From: Chloroflexi bacterium bin125
Lineage (GTDB): Bacteria; Chloroflexota; Dehalococcoidia; Bin125
Direction: 5' to 3'
Assembly (NCBI GenBank): GCA_002239025.1
Contig: MPNM01000001.1
Coordinates: 124,001 to 188,000, forward strand
Length of the DNA: 64,000 nt
How positions within the stretch are numbered: position 1 is the stretch's first letter; each line of letters opens with the position of its first letter. A model generated the notes under the pieces. The model saw nothing but the letters and a program-made list of their open reading frames with translations, made no database searches and had not been told where the DNA came from. The translations under genes were made by a program, and so were the position numbers. This document shows positions 17,767 to 38,417 of the stretch, piece after piece.

Positions 17767-17856
17767 CTCCGTCATTCCGGCCTGTGCCGAGTTGAGTTCG
17801 CACGCCATTCCAGGATGCAGCGAGATTGCCGCGCCGGAGCGCGGCAATGACGGAGG
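17767..17856. repeat. Family B palindromic element (copy B2)
   Basis: The element starts CTCCGTCATTCC and ends GGCAATGACGGAG. It contains GAGATTGCCGCG and the complementary GCGCGGCAATG. Relatives lie at 29622, 32048, 59816, 60761 and 63860. It fills the gap between the propeller gene and tsaD, leaving only the tsaD ribosome binding region. Confidence 0.85.
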
Positions 17857-17878
17857 ATGCGCGACCGAGAGGTGAATC

Positions 17879-18928
17879 ATGACATTTCGGGTGTTGGCGT
17901 TGGAGTCCTCCTGCGATGAATTCGCAGGCGCAGTGATCGAAGACGGAATCGAAGTACTGGCCTCGGTTGTGGCCTCGCAGGCAGGGATCCATGCTCGCTA
18001 TGGCGGTGTGGTGCCCGAAGTGGCCGGACGCGAGCATTTGCGCAACCTCGCCCCGGTGATGCAGGCGACACTCGAATCGGCCGGACTGGGCTGGGACGAG
18101 CTGGATGCGATCGCCGTGACCCAGGGTCCGGGATTGGGTGGCTCGTTGCTGGTCGGCGTCAATGCCGCCAAGACGGCCGCCTGGGCCCGCGGGTTGCCGC
18201 TGATCCCGGTGCATCACATCGCCGGTCACCTCTACGCCAACTGGTTGCGTCCATCGCGGGACGAGTGGGATGATGCGCCGCCGCCGTTCCCACTGATGGC
18301 GCTGGTTGTCTCGGGTGGCCACACCGAACTCTTCTGGATGGAAGATCACGAGCGCGTCGAACGCATCGGTCAGACTCGCGACGACGCGGCCGGAGAGGCG
18401 TTCGACAAGGTCGGCCGCCTGCTCGGCCTGCCCTTTCCCGGCGGACCCGAGATTGAACGGGCTGCCAGGGATGCCTCGCCCGAAGCGATCGCAGCGCTCA
18501 AGCCACTGCCGCGTGCCTGGTTGCCGGGCACGAACGACTTCTCCTTCTCCGGACTCAAGACGGCTGTGCTCAACCGCGTACGACAGGCCGAACGCGCCGG
18601 TCAACCGGTCGATGTGCCTGCGATGGCCGCGCGTTTCCAGGAGTCGGTCGTCGACGTGCTGTCCCAGAAGACCGCCCGCGCGGCCGAGGCACGCGGAGCC
18701 GCTTGCGTGATCGTGGCCGGCGGAGTCGCCGCCAACGGCGCCCTGCGTCAAGCCTTGCGCGAGCGTTGCGACGAGATCGGCTTGCCGGTTCGTGTACCGC
18801 CGCCCCGGCTCTGCACCGACAACGCAGCGATGATCGGCGCAGCCGCCTGCTACCGGCGAAGCGAGGCAGAGCTCGACATCGACGTGTTTTCGACGTCAGG
18901 TCCGGCGGTCTTCTCGCCCGGCTCGTGA
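17879..18928 (+). CDS. tsaD: tRNA N6-adenosine threonylcarbamoyltransferase (TsaD)
   Basis: TsaD transfers threonylcarbamoyl to A37 of ANN-decoding tRNAs. The 349-residue protein starts LALESSCDE, has the iron-binding HHIAGH near residue 111, VSGGHTELFW, FDKVGRLLGLPFPGGPEIE and the C-terminal GGVAANGALR and CTDNAAMIG motifs. GAGAGGTG precedes the ATG. Its last 33 bases overlap the 3' end of the convergent DUF2851 gene. Confidence 0.96.
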   Translation: MTFRVLALESSCDEFAGAVIEDGIEVLASVVASQAGIHARYGGVVPEVAGREHLRNLAPVMQATLESAGLGWDELDAIAVTQGPGLGGSLLVGVNAAKTAAWARGLPLIPVHHIAGHLYANWLRPSRDEWDDAPPPFPLMALVVSGGHTELFWMEDHERVERIGQTRDDAAGEAFDKVGRLLGLPFPGGPEIERAARDASPEAIAALKPLPRAWLPGTNDFSFSGLKTAVLNRVRQAERAGQPVDVPAMAARFQESVVDVLSQKTARAAEARGAACVIVAGGVAANGALRQALRERCDEIGLPVRVPPPRLCTDNAAMIGAAACYRRSEAELDIDVFSTSGPAVFSPGS

Positions 18929-20077
18929 GCTGAGCCCGACTGCCGCCAGCGGACAGATCCTGCAGGCCCAATGCCGGCAGCGCGTCTGCTCGAGTTCCAG
19001 CAAGGCCTGCGTGTGCGGGTGCCGCCAACCGCCGGGTATGGCGAAGCCGTCATCCGGCCGATCCACTCCATCCGCCCCATCCACCCCATCGAGGCGGGCG
19101 CGAAGTTCGTCGGTGCGCTGATAGCGAGCGCCTGGCAGCGCCAGCCAGCGGGACCAGGCCAGGGTCAGCGGATAGACCGCGTCGGCCAACAGTTGAGTGG
19201 CGCGCACTCGGCCCAGCTGGTTGGCGATGTGCAGTTCGCCGACCGCATCACGCCAGCCGCGTGAGCTGAGATGTCCGAAGACCAGCGATGGACTCAGCGG
19301 CTCGACTGTCCAGCGCTCGAGCAGTGTCGTCAGCACGAGTATGAACCCGGCCGGCGTGCCCAGCGCGCCTCGGCCCCGACGCCAGCCAGCGCGATCGGCC
19401 GCATCAAACTGCATATCAACGTCGTCCCAGCGCTCCCGACCCTCGAGCGCTCTCCCGGCGGCGAGCAGGGCAAGTGCGGCATTGTGCGGTTGTCCCAAGG
19501 CACGCGCCGCAGCCAGCCAAGCCCGCCGATCGGTCTCGGAGCCGGGACCGGGTGGCACCGGCATCGCCTGGAGCTCGCGCGCCTTGCGCTGGAAGCGACG
19601 CAGCGCGATGCGCTGCAAGCGCGCCTCGACCGCCGCCACGCCGGCCCGCTGCACAATGTCGGAGCAGGGCAGCGCATCGGCTGGCTCCGAAGTCAGCGTG
19701 AGCTGTGGCGCAGCCGATATCGGTGGCAAGCGGGTGGCGTCGGGAATCCGGGGGTCGCTTGCGTCGATTCGGCCCGCCGAGCGCTCGACTATGTGCAGCA
19801 GCACACGGGCGTAGGCTGGGTCGTCGTCATGGCCGTGCTGCAGCCAGGCGCGTGGTTCCAGGTGCAGCTCGACATCGCCGCGCCGGGCACGGCCGTCGCT
19901 GTCGAGCAGCTGCGCGCCGCGAAAGTCCGGTCCCGGACCATGATTCCAGCGGCCCGGCGAAATCACGCGGACAAATCGGTCTGGTCCGGTGTGCAGGAAC
20001 GGCGCCGGCCAGTGCGACTCGGCCCAGCGGCGCTGCAGATCCTGTTCGGACCCGGCTGTTTGGACCGGCTCAGTCAT
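18896..20077 (-). CDS. DUF2851 family protein
   Basis: This 393-residue protein of unknown function carries the DUF2851 core SPGRWNHGPGPDFRGAQLL, GDVELHLEPRAWLQHGH and DDPAYARVLLHIV. The C-terminus is Cys-rich (CRHWACRICPL), as in a metal- or cluster-binding site. The ATG at 20077 is chosen because it lies just before MTEPVQT and overlaps the stop of the upstream XRE gene by 8 bases; the longer frame would cross that gene. The PDF and ELH residues recall restriction-endonuclease-like folds, an idea not proven here. It converges on tsaD. Confidence 0.8.
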   Translation of the reverse strand: MTEPVQTAGSEQDLQRRWAESHWPAPFLHTGPDRFVRVISPGRWNHGPGPDFRGAQLLDSDGRARRGDVELHLEPRAWLQHGHDDDPAYARVLLHIVERSAGRIDASDPRIPDATRLPPISAAPQLTLTSEPADALPCSDIVQRAGVAAVEARLQRIALRRFQRKARELQAMPVPPGPGSETDRRAWLAAARALGQPHNAALALLAAGRALEGRERWDDVDMQFDAADRAGWRRGRGALGTPAGFILVLTTLLERWTVEPLSPSLVFGHLSSRGWRDAVGELHIANQLGRVRATQLLADAVYPLTLAWSRWLALPGARYQRTDELRARLDGVDGADGVDRPDDGFAIPGGWRHPHTQALLELEQTRCRHWACRICPLAAVGLSSRAGREDRRT

Positions 20078-20408
20078 GCTCGCCGTCGACGCGTTCGTTG
20101 CTCGGTTCAGACGATTCCTCCGACTCCCTTTGCTTGCCAGGCTTGCCAGGCTTGTCGGGCTCGTCGAGTTGGCTGGGCTCCCCCGCCTCAAAGGGAAACT
20201 CGACATCTTCGGCGACCCTGGTCAGCAGCCGCGCCGCCGTGCCGCGTGGTTCGTAGGCGCCCCGTTCCCATTCAGAGATCGTCTGTTGGCGGGCGTTCAA
20301 TTCCTCCGCCAGTTCGCGCTGGCTCAGGCCGGCGTGCCGGCGCAGCCGGCGCACGTGTTCGGCGTCCCAGCTCTCGTCGCGGCGGCGTCTGTCTTCTGCG
20401 ATACCCAT
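20070..20408 (-). CDS. XRE-family transcriptional regulator
   Basis: This 112-residue protein has a Cro/C1 helix-turn-helix at residues 16-75: HVRRLRRHAGLSQRELAEEL, then NARQQTISEWERGAYEPRG. The C-terminal tail is acidic and Pro/Lys-rich (DEPDKPGKPGKQ). The ATG at 20408 is preferred; a TTG six codons upstream (20426) is possible. A perfect 18-bp palindrome lies 46 bases upstream, a likely autoregulatory operator. Its 3' end overlaps the start of the DUF2851 gene, so the two form one unit divergent from rpoB. Confidence 0.88.
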   Translation of the reverse strand: MGIAEDRRRRDESWDAEHVRRLRRHAGLSQRELAEELNARQQTISEWERGAYEPRGTAARLLTRVAEDVEFPFEAGEPSQLDEPDKPGKPGKQRESEESSEPSNERVDGEHD

Positions 20409-20453
20409 CCGGTTCCGCCCAACCAATCCCTACAGCCGATCAACCACCTCACT

Positions 20454-20471
20454 GTACACGGTACCGTGTAC
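20454..20471. promoter_or_regulatory. Perfect palindromic operator upstream of the XRE gene
   Basis: GTACACGGTACCGTGTAC reads the same on both strands. It lies between the XRE regulator (start 20408) and the rpoB promoter (20572). Dimeric XRE regulators commonly bind such sites near their own promoter, so autoregulation is the simplest inference. Confidence 0.6.
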
Positions 20472-20571
20472 CGATCGCTACCGTCAGGCCCGTGTTGGCC
20501 CAATCGGGGCTTCCCAGGCCTGGGGCATTGGGAAGTTCGCTCAATTCTCGTCGCAGCGCGGTGGATTGCCA

Positions 20572-20600
20572 TTGACGCACACTCGGCCACGGCATACGAT
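20572..20600 (+). promoter_or_regulatory. Sigma70-type promoter for rpoBC
   Basis: TTGACG at 20572-20577 and TACGAT at 20595-20600 are separated by exactly 17 bases. The expected start is near 20607, giving a leader of about 254 bases before rpoB. The same TACGAT -10 occurs in the groES and nuoA promoters. Confidence 0.7.
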
Positions 20601-20606
20601 GAGGTC

Positions 20607-20860
20607 TCAACCTATGCCCCAGATCGTCACTGCAACCGCAAGTAGCGTGCTGACCGGTCATGGGCGGCCTGCCAATGGTCGCTCAGGATCGACGTGGACG
20701 CGCGCCCTGACAACGTAGCCATGTTGGCTTCGTTGACTGCCGGAGGCCGATGGCCGCAGATCCGGCAGTTGACTTCGCCAGTGCTGCACGGTTCGTGCTG
20801 CCGGTCTGACTGACTCCGCTACTGGCGGAGACGTATCCAGCATGTGGAGGAGGTTCGCTG
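20607..20860 (+). promoter_or_regulatory. rpoBC leader with hairpins and a possible 34-codon ORF
   Basis: This long untranslated leader contains an ATG at 20614, seven bases after the predicted start. It opens a 34-codon frame ending at TAG 20718 (MPQIVTATASSVLTG at its start). A 9-bp stem pairs 20736-20744 with 20761-20769 and holds a GGCC-GAT-GGCC inner hairpin. A second stem pairs CTCCGC at 20814 with GCGGAG at 20825. The rpoB site GGAGGAGG follows at 20846-20853. The structure suggests control after initiation of transcription, but this is inference. Confidence 0.4.
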
Positions 20861-29327
<8,467 letters not shown>

Positions 29328-29353
29328 ACCGGCCAATCCAGGCACTCTCGACA

Positions 29354-29653
29354 TAGGGACGCCCCTTGTGGGCGCCCCTCGTCGTTGCATCTCCCTACGG
29401 AATCCCTCGCAACAATCTCAGGCCCTGTTTCCCCCCGTTCGACGACCGACGCATTCCTCCCCATTCCCTTCTCCCCCCCTTGCGGGGGAGATGTCACGGA
29501 GTGACAAAAGGGGGCGGCCAGCGACGAACGGTCAGGAGTGGGAACAGAGGAACTCCCCTCATCTCCGGCTTGCTATGGATATGCCCATGATCCGAGCACG
29601 GACGTCGGTGCTGGATGCGACGAGATTGCCGCGTCGGGCGCGGCAATGACGGA
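29354..29653. repeat. Cluster of D, A and B repeat fragments after rpoC
   Basis: The 469-base gap between rpoC and groEL has no gene. It holds a short family D palindrome (29354-29379, GGGACGCCCC...GGGGCGCCC-like), a half family A element with TTGCGGGGGAGATGTCACGG (29457-29519), and a family B palindrome GAGATTGCCGCG...CGCGGCAATGACGG (29622-29653). The three families lying side by side suggest that this gap is a landing site for such elements. Confidence 0.8.
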
Positions 29654-29737
29654 ATCGGTGCTGTCGCAGAGGCTTCCGCGATAGAGGAAAGGGAACAGGC
29701 ACCGAGAGCAGGTGGTTCTTCACAGCTCTAGACACAA

Positions 29738-29770
29738 CGAAGCCCCCGACGATTACCGTCGGGGGCTTCG
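29738..29770. terminator. Bidirectional-looking terminator between rpoC and groEL
   Basis: A 13-bp GC-rich stem (CGAAGCCCCCGAC with GTCGGGGGCTTCG) encloses a 7-base loop. It lies 26 bases after the groEL stop on the minus strand and faces rpoC on the other side. The T-tracts are poor on both sides, so termination is inferred from the stem and its position between convergent genes. Confidence 0.8.
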
Positions 29771-29796
29771 GATGTTGCTCTGGAGAGCGGCTGGAG

Positions 29797-31470
<1,674 letters not shown>

Positions 31471-31497
31471 TCATCTCATTCACCCCAGGGGGGCGAA

Positions 31498-31794
31498 CTA
31501 AACGATCAACTTGGCCAGGACCTCGCGCTCTTCGAGCACGATCAGGTCCTCGTTGTCGATCTGGATTTCCTGGCCGGTGTACTTCTTGTAGAGGATGCGG
31601 TCGCCCATCTCGATGTCGAGCGGGACGCGGTTGCCATCGTCATCACGCTTGCCCGGGCCGATGGCCACGACTTCACCCTGCTGCGGCTTTTCCTTGGCCG
31701 AGTCGGGGATGACGATGCCGGAGGAGAGCACCTGCTCCTGCTGGAGCGGCTTGATCACGATGCGGTCATTGAGCGGCTTGAGCTCGGTTGCCAT
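31498..31794 (-). CDS. groES: 10 kDa co-chaperonin GroES
   Basis: This 98-residue lid subunit of the chaperonin starts MATELKPLNDRIVIKPL and contains the mobile loop (EQVLSSGIVIPDSAKEKPQQ) and the family end NEDLIVLEEREVLAKL. The ATG at 31794 fits the usual length; an in-frame ATG five codons earlier (31809) is possible. It leads the groES-groEL operon. The transcript starts near 31872 inside the CIRCE region. Confidence 0.96.
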   Translation of the reverse strand: MATELKPLNDRIVIKPLQQEQVLSSGIVIPDSAKEKPQQGEVVAIGPGKRDDDGNRVPLDIEMGDRILYKKYTGQEIQIDNEDLIVLEEREVLAKLIV

Positions 31795-31844
31795 AGCGCT
31801 GAAATCCATTCTCTGCTGTGTTGCTGATTTCCTGTAATCGGACA

Positions 31845-31871
31845 TTAGCACTCACAGCCTGCGAGTGCTAA
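31845..31871. promoter_or_regulatory. CIRCE operator (HrcA binding site)
   Basis: TTAGCACTC-N9-GAGTGCTAA is present with both 9-base arms identical to the CIRCE consensus. It directly follows the -10 of the groES promoter on the minus strand, so bound HrcA would block initiation; heat would release it. It predicts an hrcA gene elsewhere in the genome. Confidence 0.95.
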
Positions 31872-31878
31872 CGAGTGC

Positions 31879-31907
31879 ATCGTAGGCAAGGATCACGAGT
31901 GTCGCAA
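31879..31907 (-). promoter_or_regulatory. Promoter of groES-groEL
   Basis: On the minus strand TTGCGA (31907-31902) and TACGAT (31884-31879) are 17 bases apart. The predicted start lies at about 31872, at the edge of the CIRCE element, which is the expected layout for HrcA control. Confidence 0.7.
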
Positions 31908-32047
31908 GCAAGCCGCCGTAACCGAAGCAGCCATTACGTCGCCAGCGCGTCCCTGCAACGCCCCTGCGTAATCCACTGCACTAAGCACCCTCGGTTATCA
32001 AGTCATCTGCCGCACGACAGACCAGCTCCGCCAAGAGCGAGCCCACG

Positions 32048-32149
32048 ATTCCGTCATACCCCCGCTTGCCGCGGGTATCTCGCCGGGTCAAGAGCAAACA
32101 CAGGAGCACGACGCTGCGAGATTGCCGCGACAAGCGCGGCAATGACGGA
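32048..32149. repeat. Family B elements (copy B4, two palindromes)
   Basis: One palindrome reads CCGTCATACCCCCGCTTGCC followed by GCGGGTATCTCG (32048-32082). A second reads GAGATTGCCGCGACAAGCGC followed by GGCAATGACGGA (32116-32149). Together they form a larger inverted structure in the groES-prs gap. No gene is seen between 31872 and 32288. A TTGACA at 32200 lacks a matching -10 at the usual distance. Confidence 0.8.
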
Positions 32150-32288
32150 TGTGGATCGATGGCTTGGCGAGTCTTCCACCGCCCGCTCGTGCAAAGCCTT
32201 GACAACTTCGATGAGAAACTGCCCCAGACCGATCCGTCGGTTAACGTGACTCCGTACTCCAGAGCAGGCAACCTTGGAGAGCGTTCCG

Positions 32289-33236
32289 ATGAGTCGGTAT
32301 GTCGGCGATCCGGTGGTGTTCACGGGCAATGCCCACCCGCAACTCGCGCGCGATGTGTGCGCGGCGCTGTGCGTCGAGTTGGGCAAATCGAACGTCTTCG
32401 ACTTCGCCAACGGCAACACGTTCGTCCAGTTCCTCGATAACATCCGCGAGCGCGATGTCTTCCTGGTCCAACCGGGCGCCAAGCCGGTCAACCATCACCT
32501 GGTCGAGCTGCTGATCATGATCGACGCTGCCCGCCGCGCCTCGGCCGGGCGCATCACTGCGGTCGTGCCCTACTTCGCCTACGGACGCTCGGACAAGAAG
32601 GACCAGCCGCGCGTGCCGATCACGGCGCGCCTGTTCGCCGATCTGATCCAGACCGCCGGCGCCGACCGGATGCTGACCATGGACCTGCACGCCGGACAGA
32701 TCCAGGGTTTCTTCCATATCCCCACCGACGAACTGACCGGCCAGCGCCTGCTGATCGACCACTTCGTTGAGCAGGAGTTCAACGGAGTCGTCGTCGCGCC
32801 CGATCTCGGGTCGGCCAAGCGAGCCCGGACCGCCGCCGACCGCCTGCACATGCCGCTCGCGATCGCCGAGAAGCGCCGAAGCGGCAACGAGGACCAGGCC
32901 GAGGTGATGCAACTGATCGGCGAGGTCAAGGGCCGCGACGTGCTGATCATCGACGATGAGATCGACACCGCCGGCACCGTGGTCCAGGTGGCCGAGCTGC
33001 TACGCGAAGAGGGCGCGCAACAAATCTACGGGGCCGCCACCCACGGAGTGCTCTCCGACCCGGCGCTCGATCGCCTCTCAGACAGCCCGATCAGCAAAGT
33101 GGTCGTGACCGACACACTACCGCCAATCAACGACGGAGCAGGCTGCGGCCTGGAGATCGTCTCCATCGCGCCGCTGCTGGGTGAAGCCATCCGTCGGATT
33201 CACGAGGGCGACTCGGTGGGTGCGCTGTTCACGTAG
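32289..33236 (+). CDS. prs: Ribose-phosphate pyrophosphokinase
   Basis: This enzyme makes PRPP from ribose 5-phosphate and ATP for nucleotide, His and Trp synthesis. The 315-residue protein has the flexible-loop region YFAYGRSDKKDQPRVPITAR, MDLHAGQIQGFF and the PRPP-binding LIIDDEIDTAGTV. The ATG at 32289 is chosen over an upstream TTG at 32274 because GGAGAG lies seven bases before it. Its substrate comes from the pentose phosphate pathway, which the transketolase of this window serves. Confidence 0.95.
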   Translation: MSRYVGDPVVFTGNAHPQLARDVCAALCVELGKSNVFDFANGNTFVQFLDNIRERDVFLVQPGAKPVNHHLVELLIMIDAARRASAGRITAVVPYFAYGRSDKKDQPRVPITARLFADLIQTAGADRMLTMDLHAGQIQGFFHIPTDELTGQRLLIDHFVEQEFNGVVVAPDLGSAKRARTAADRLHMPLAIAEKRRSGNEDQAEVMQLIGEVKGRDVLIIDDEIDTAGTVVQVAELLREEGAQQIYGAATHGVLSDPALDRLSDSPISKVVVTDTLPPINDGAGCGLEIVSIAPLLGEAIRRIHEGDSVGALFT

Positions 33237-33302
33237 GGTCAGACCTGTTCGTCACTCCGGGTAAGGCGAAGATCGCGCGAGTCAACGGGATACAGTCGGA
33301 GC

Positions 33303-34580
33303 ATGGCCGTCGCGCTGTCTGCCGTCGCTGTGCTCTTCGCACTCTTGGCCGCGCTGTGGGGTGGGGCTGAGCGGGGGTCGCCTCCGCTGACCGCACGCTT
33401 CGACTGGCATACGGTGCCGATCTCGCTCTATCCCGCCGATTCTCTGGAACAGTTCGCCATTGGCGGGGTACGTTGGGCGCAGTGGAGCGAACACCGGACC
33501 ATCTACGTGCATGGGCGCTCCGCAGACTCTCGTTGGGTCGCGCTACGGCACTACGGTTTCCGGCCCCCTTTGATCTGGGCGCCCGCCTCGACGGTCTGGC
33601 TGGCCCCGCCGCTCGAGACACTGCCTGTGCTGGTCGGCACCGGCACGGAACTGATCGGTCCCGACGGTGCGTTTCGGGCTTATCCGCGCAGCAGAGCCGG
33701 TTGGCTGTGGCGCAGCGACAGGACCGTCCTTCTGGCCGATCATCGGGGCATATGGCTCGTCGACCCGGATCTGTCTCAGCGGCGGCTGGTCATGGCGGCG
33801 GAGGGCTGGAGCTGGCACACGATGCATGCCTTTTCGCCCGATGGGCGCTATGCGGCCACGGCCGTCGCCGGGCTTGACTCCGATGGCGTTCTCGACTGGG
33901 GTATCCCACGCCGCATCCGGATTGTCACCATTGAGGACGGTAGTTGGGTTGAGTTTGACCAGGTCAACCGCTTTCGCTTCACGCATCAATCCGGGGACCC
34001 ATCACTGACCTGGAGTCCAGACAGCAGCCAGTTACTCTCTTCGCTTGCTCCAGATCCTCGCGACGATCTGGGAGGTTTGTTCATTCTGACTCCGCATGGC
34101 GAGAGGCGTGCAATCGGGACCGATGATCGGCCGACCTGGTGGGCGCCTTTCCGGGAGCGCGTAGGACCCGAGCGCTGGAGTCCTGACGGCGCGCGTTACG
34201 CCGTAGGTGCGCGGTTCACGGGTGCCGCCGAGGCCCAGCCTCTGTGGATCGTCGAGGCCGAATCAGACGAATCCGTGCGGGTCGAACAAGCGGACGGTGC
34301 GGTGCCTTTAGAGTGGTCTCCTGACGGCGAACGGTTGATTGCCATCGTCCACCGCACCAGCGACGAGTTTGACTCCCGCGGGATCGCCACTTTTCGTCAG
34401 AATGCGGGCAATTCGCCAGGCGAGTGGGGCTACAACGAGTTCCTCGTCATCAACCGAACGGGCGAGATTGAACAGGTCTACCGCGCCTATACCGACGGCT
34501 GTTACGACCATTCCACCGCCGCGTGGTCGCCCGATGGCGAATGGCTTGCCGTAGGCGCCGGACGCTGGGGTTGTGACTGA
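33303..34580 (+). CDS. Secreted or anchored beta-propeller protein (TolB/WD40-like)
   Basis: This 425-residue protein has an N-terminal hydrophobic segment (about residues 2-20, VALSAVAVLFALLAALWGG), a signal peptide or anchor. After it come at least four propeller blades of the type FSPDGRYAATAV, WSPDSSQLLSSL, WSPDGARYAVGA, WSPDGERLIAIV and WSPDGEWLAVGA. The last blade breaks off six residues after its signature, so the protein may be truncated at the 3' end. Ligand and function are unknown. It lies between prs and secA without close spacing to either. Confidence 0.7.
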   Translation: MAVALSAVAVLFALLAALWGGAERGSPPLTARFDWHTVPISLYPADSLEQFAIGGVRWAQWSEHRTIYVHGRSADSRWVALRHYGFRPPLIWAPASTVWLAPPLETLPVLVGTGTELIGPDGAFRAYPRSRAGWLWRSDRTVLLADHRGIWLVDPDLSQRRLVMAAEGWSWHTMHAFSPDGRYAATAVAGLDSDGVLDWGIPRRIRIVTIEDGSWVEFDQVNRFRFTHQSGDPSLTWSPDSSQLLSSLAPDPRDDLGGLFILTPHGERRAIGTDDRPTWWAPFRERVGPERWSPDGARYAVGARFTGAAEAQPLWIVEAESDESVRVEQADGAVPLEWSPDGERLIAIVHRTSDEFDSRGIATFRQNAGNSPGEWGYNEFLVINRTGEIEQVYRAYTDGCYDHSTAAWSPDGEWLAVGAGRWGCD

Positions 34581-34683
34581 TCCTGCCAACGAACATACGC
34601 TGAGGCACAACAGTCACACCTGGCTCGCGGCTATGATGGACGTGTATGCCCTGCACGAGGGCTGACCGATTGGGGACTGCTGG

Positions 34684-37392
<2,709 letters not shown>

Positions 37393-37404
37393 GGCGGATT
37401 GACG

Positions 37405-38301
37405 ATGGCGACCACGAACTCGGCAGACACCGACGACATTCCGATTCCGCACCTGGCCGATCGACAGGGCCAGGAAGGACCGGTCGAAACCGGCTTCGCA
37501 CCCGACATCGATCCTGATGACGAGCGAACCGTAGACGCCGAGTTGATGGAAGTCGGCCCCGAATCGCTGCTGGCCACGTTCCATGCGCAACTGCACGCCG
37601 GACGTCCCTGGTTCGACGCGATGCTCGACTGCATCAGCGAGTGGGATGTCCCCCGCGAAACCATTGACGGTCGCGAGTACGTCTACCTGATCGAACACGA
37701 GGCCTTCGACTGGCTGCTGCTGGCCGAGCGCATCTGCGACTCGGCGCCGCCAGGCCTCTTGCCGCGGCATGAGGTCGAAGACCTGCTGGTTGAGGAGTCG
37801 CCGCCGGTCGCGCTGAGTGAGATCGAGTTCCAGGAGCGCCTGGGCACCGCCAAGTACTGGGCCCATCTCAACTTCCTCTACGGCGTCCGTGTGGAACAAG
37901 CCCTGCACCTGGCCATGGAACGCATCCTGCAGAAAGAGCGCAGTGGACTGTCGTTTTCCCACACCCGACAGGAACTCGACTCCGACGTGTTTGGCCGGAT
38001 TTACGGCTCACGACAGGCCGACCTGCTGCGAGAGTTCCGCGCTTATGCCAATCGCCCCGATGCCGATCCCGAGAGGATCGAACACGCCGAGTGGCAGGCC
38101 TTCACGTACTGGCTCTTCCGCCGCCGGCTCGAGCGTCAGGACCCGGCTCGCGTCGCATCGGATACGCGTCAGGGACTGGAAATGCTCTATGAGCTGGAAG
38201 CGGCCAAGCAGCGGCGCCTGCGGCGATTGCAATCCAGCGAGGCGAAACGTCCGCTTGATGAATCGGAAGTCATAGACGGCGTACTCGTAGCCGTAGGCTA
38301 G
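37405..38301 (+). CDS. Hypothetical protein downstream of secA
   Basis: This 298-residue protein is acidic at the N-terminus (about 45 residues) and helical further on. Notable runs are WDVPRETIDGREYVYLIEHE, FDWLLLAERICDSAPPGLLP and EWQAFTYWLFRRRLERQDPA. No signal peptide, membrane helix or catalytic motif is seen. The ATG at 37405 has GGGCGGA just upstream; a TTG two codons earlier is possible. It begins 12 bases after secA and is probably co-transcribed with it. I do not recognise the family. Confidence 0.65.
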   Translation: MATTNSADTDDIPIPHLADRQGQEGPVETGFAPDIDPDDERTVDAELMEVGPESLLATFHAQLHAGRPWFDAMLDCISEWDVPRETIDGREYVYLIEHEAFDWLLLAERICDSAPPGLLPRHEVEDLLVEESPPVALSEIEFQERLGTAKYWAHLNFLYGVRVEQALHLAMERILQKERSGLSFSHTRQELDSDVFGRIYGSRQADLLREFRAYANRPDADPERIEHAEWQAFTYWLFRRRLERQDPARVASDTRQGLEMLYELEAAKQRRLRRLQSSEAKRPLDESEVIDGVLVAVG

Positions 38302-38417
38302 GTTCGGCGCGCGCCACCACCGACGAAACAGCCAGAGCGCGCCGGACCCGAAACTCTCTCCTATTCAGCCAAGTACTTCAGCCAGACACCGATCCAACCA
38401 TCTCACGGAGTTCAGCT

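Noticed and set aside
17732-18751. A 339-residue minus-strand frame opposite tsaD
   Set aside because: It is antisense to conserved tsaD motifs and starts without a ribosome site.
32200-32240. A TTGACA promoter in front of prs
   Set aside because: The -35 is perfect but no -10 hexamer occurs at 15-19 bases; the sequence there is GC-rich.
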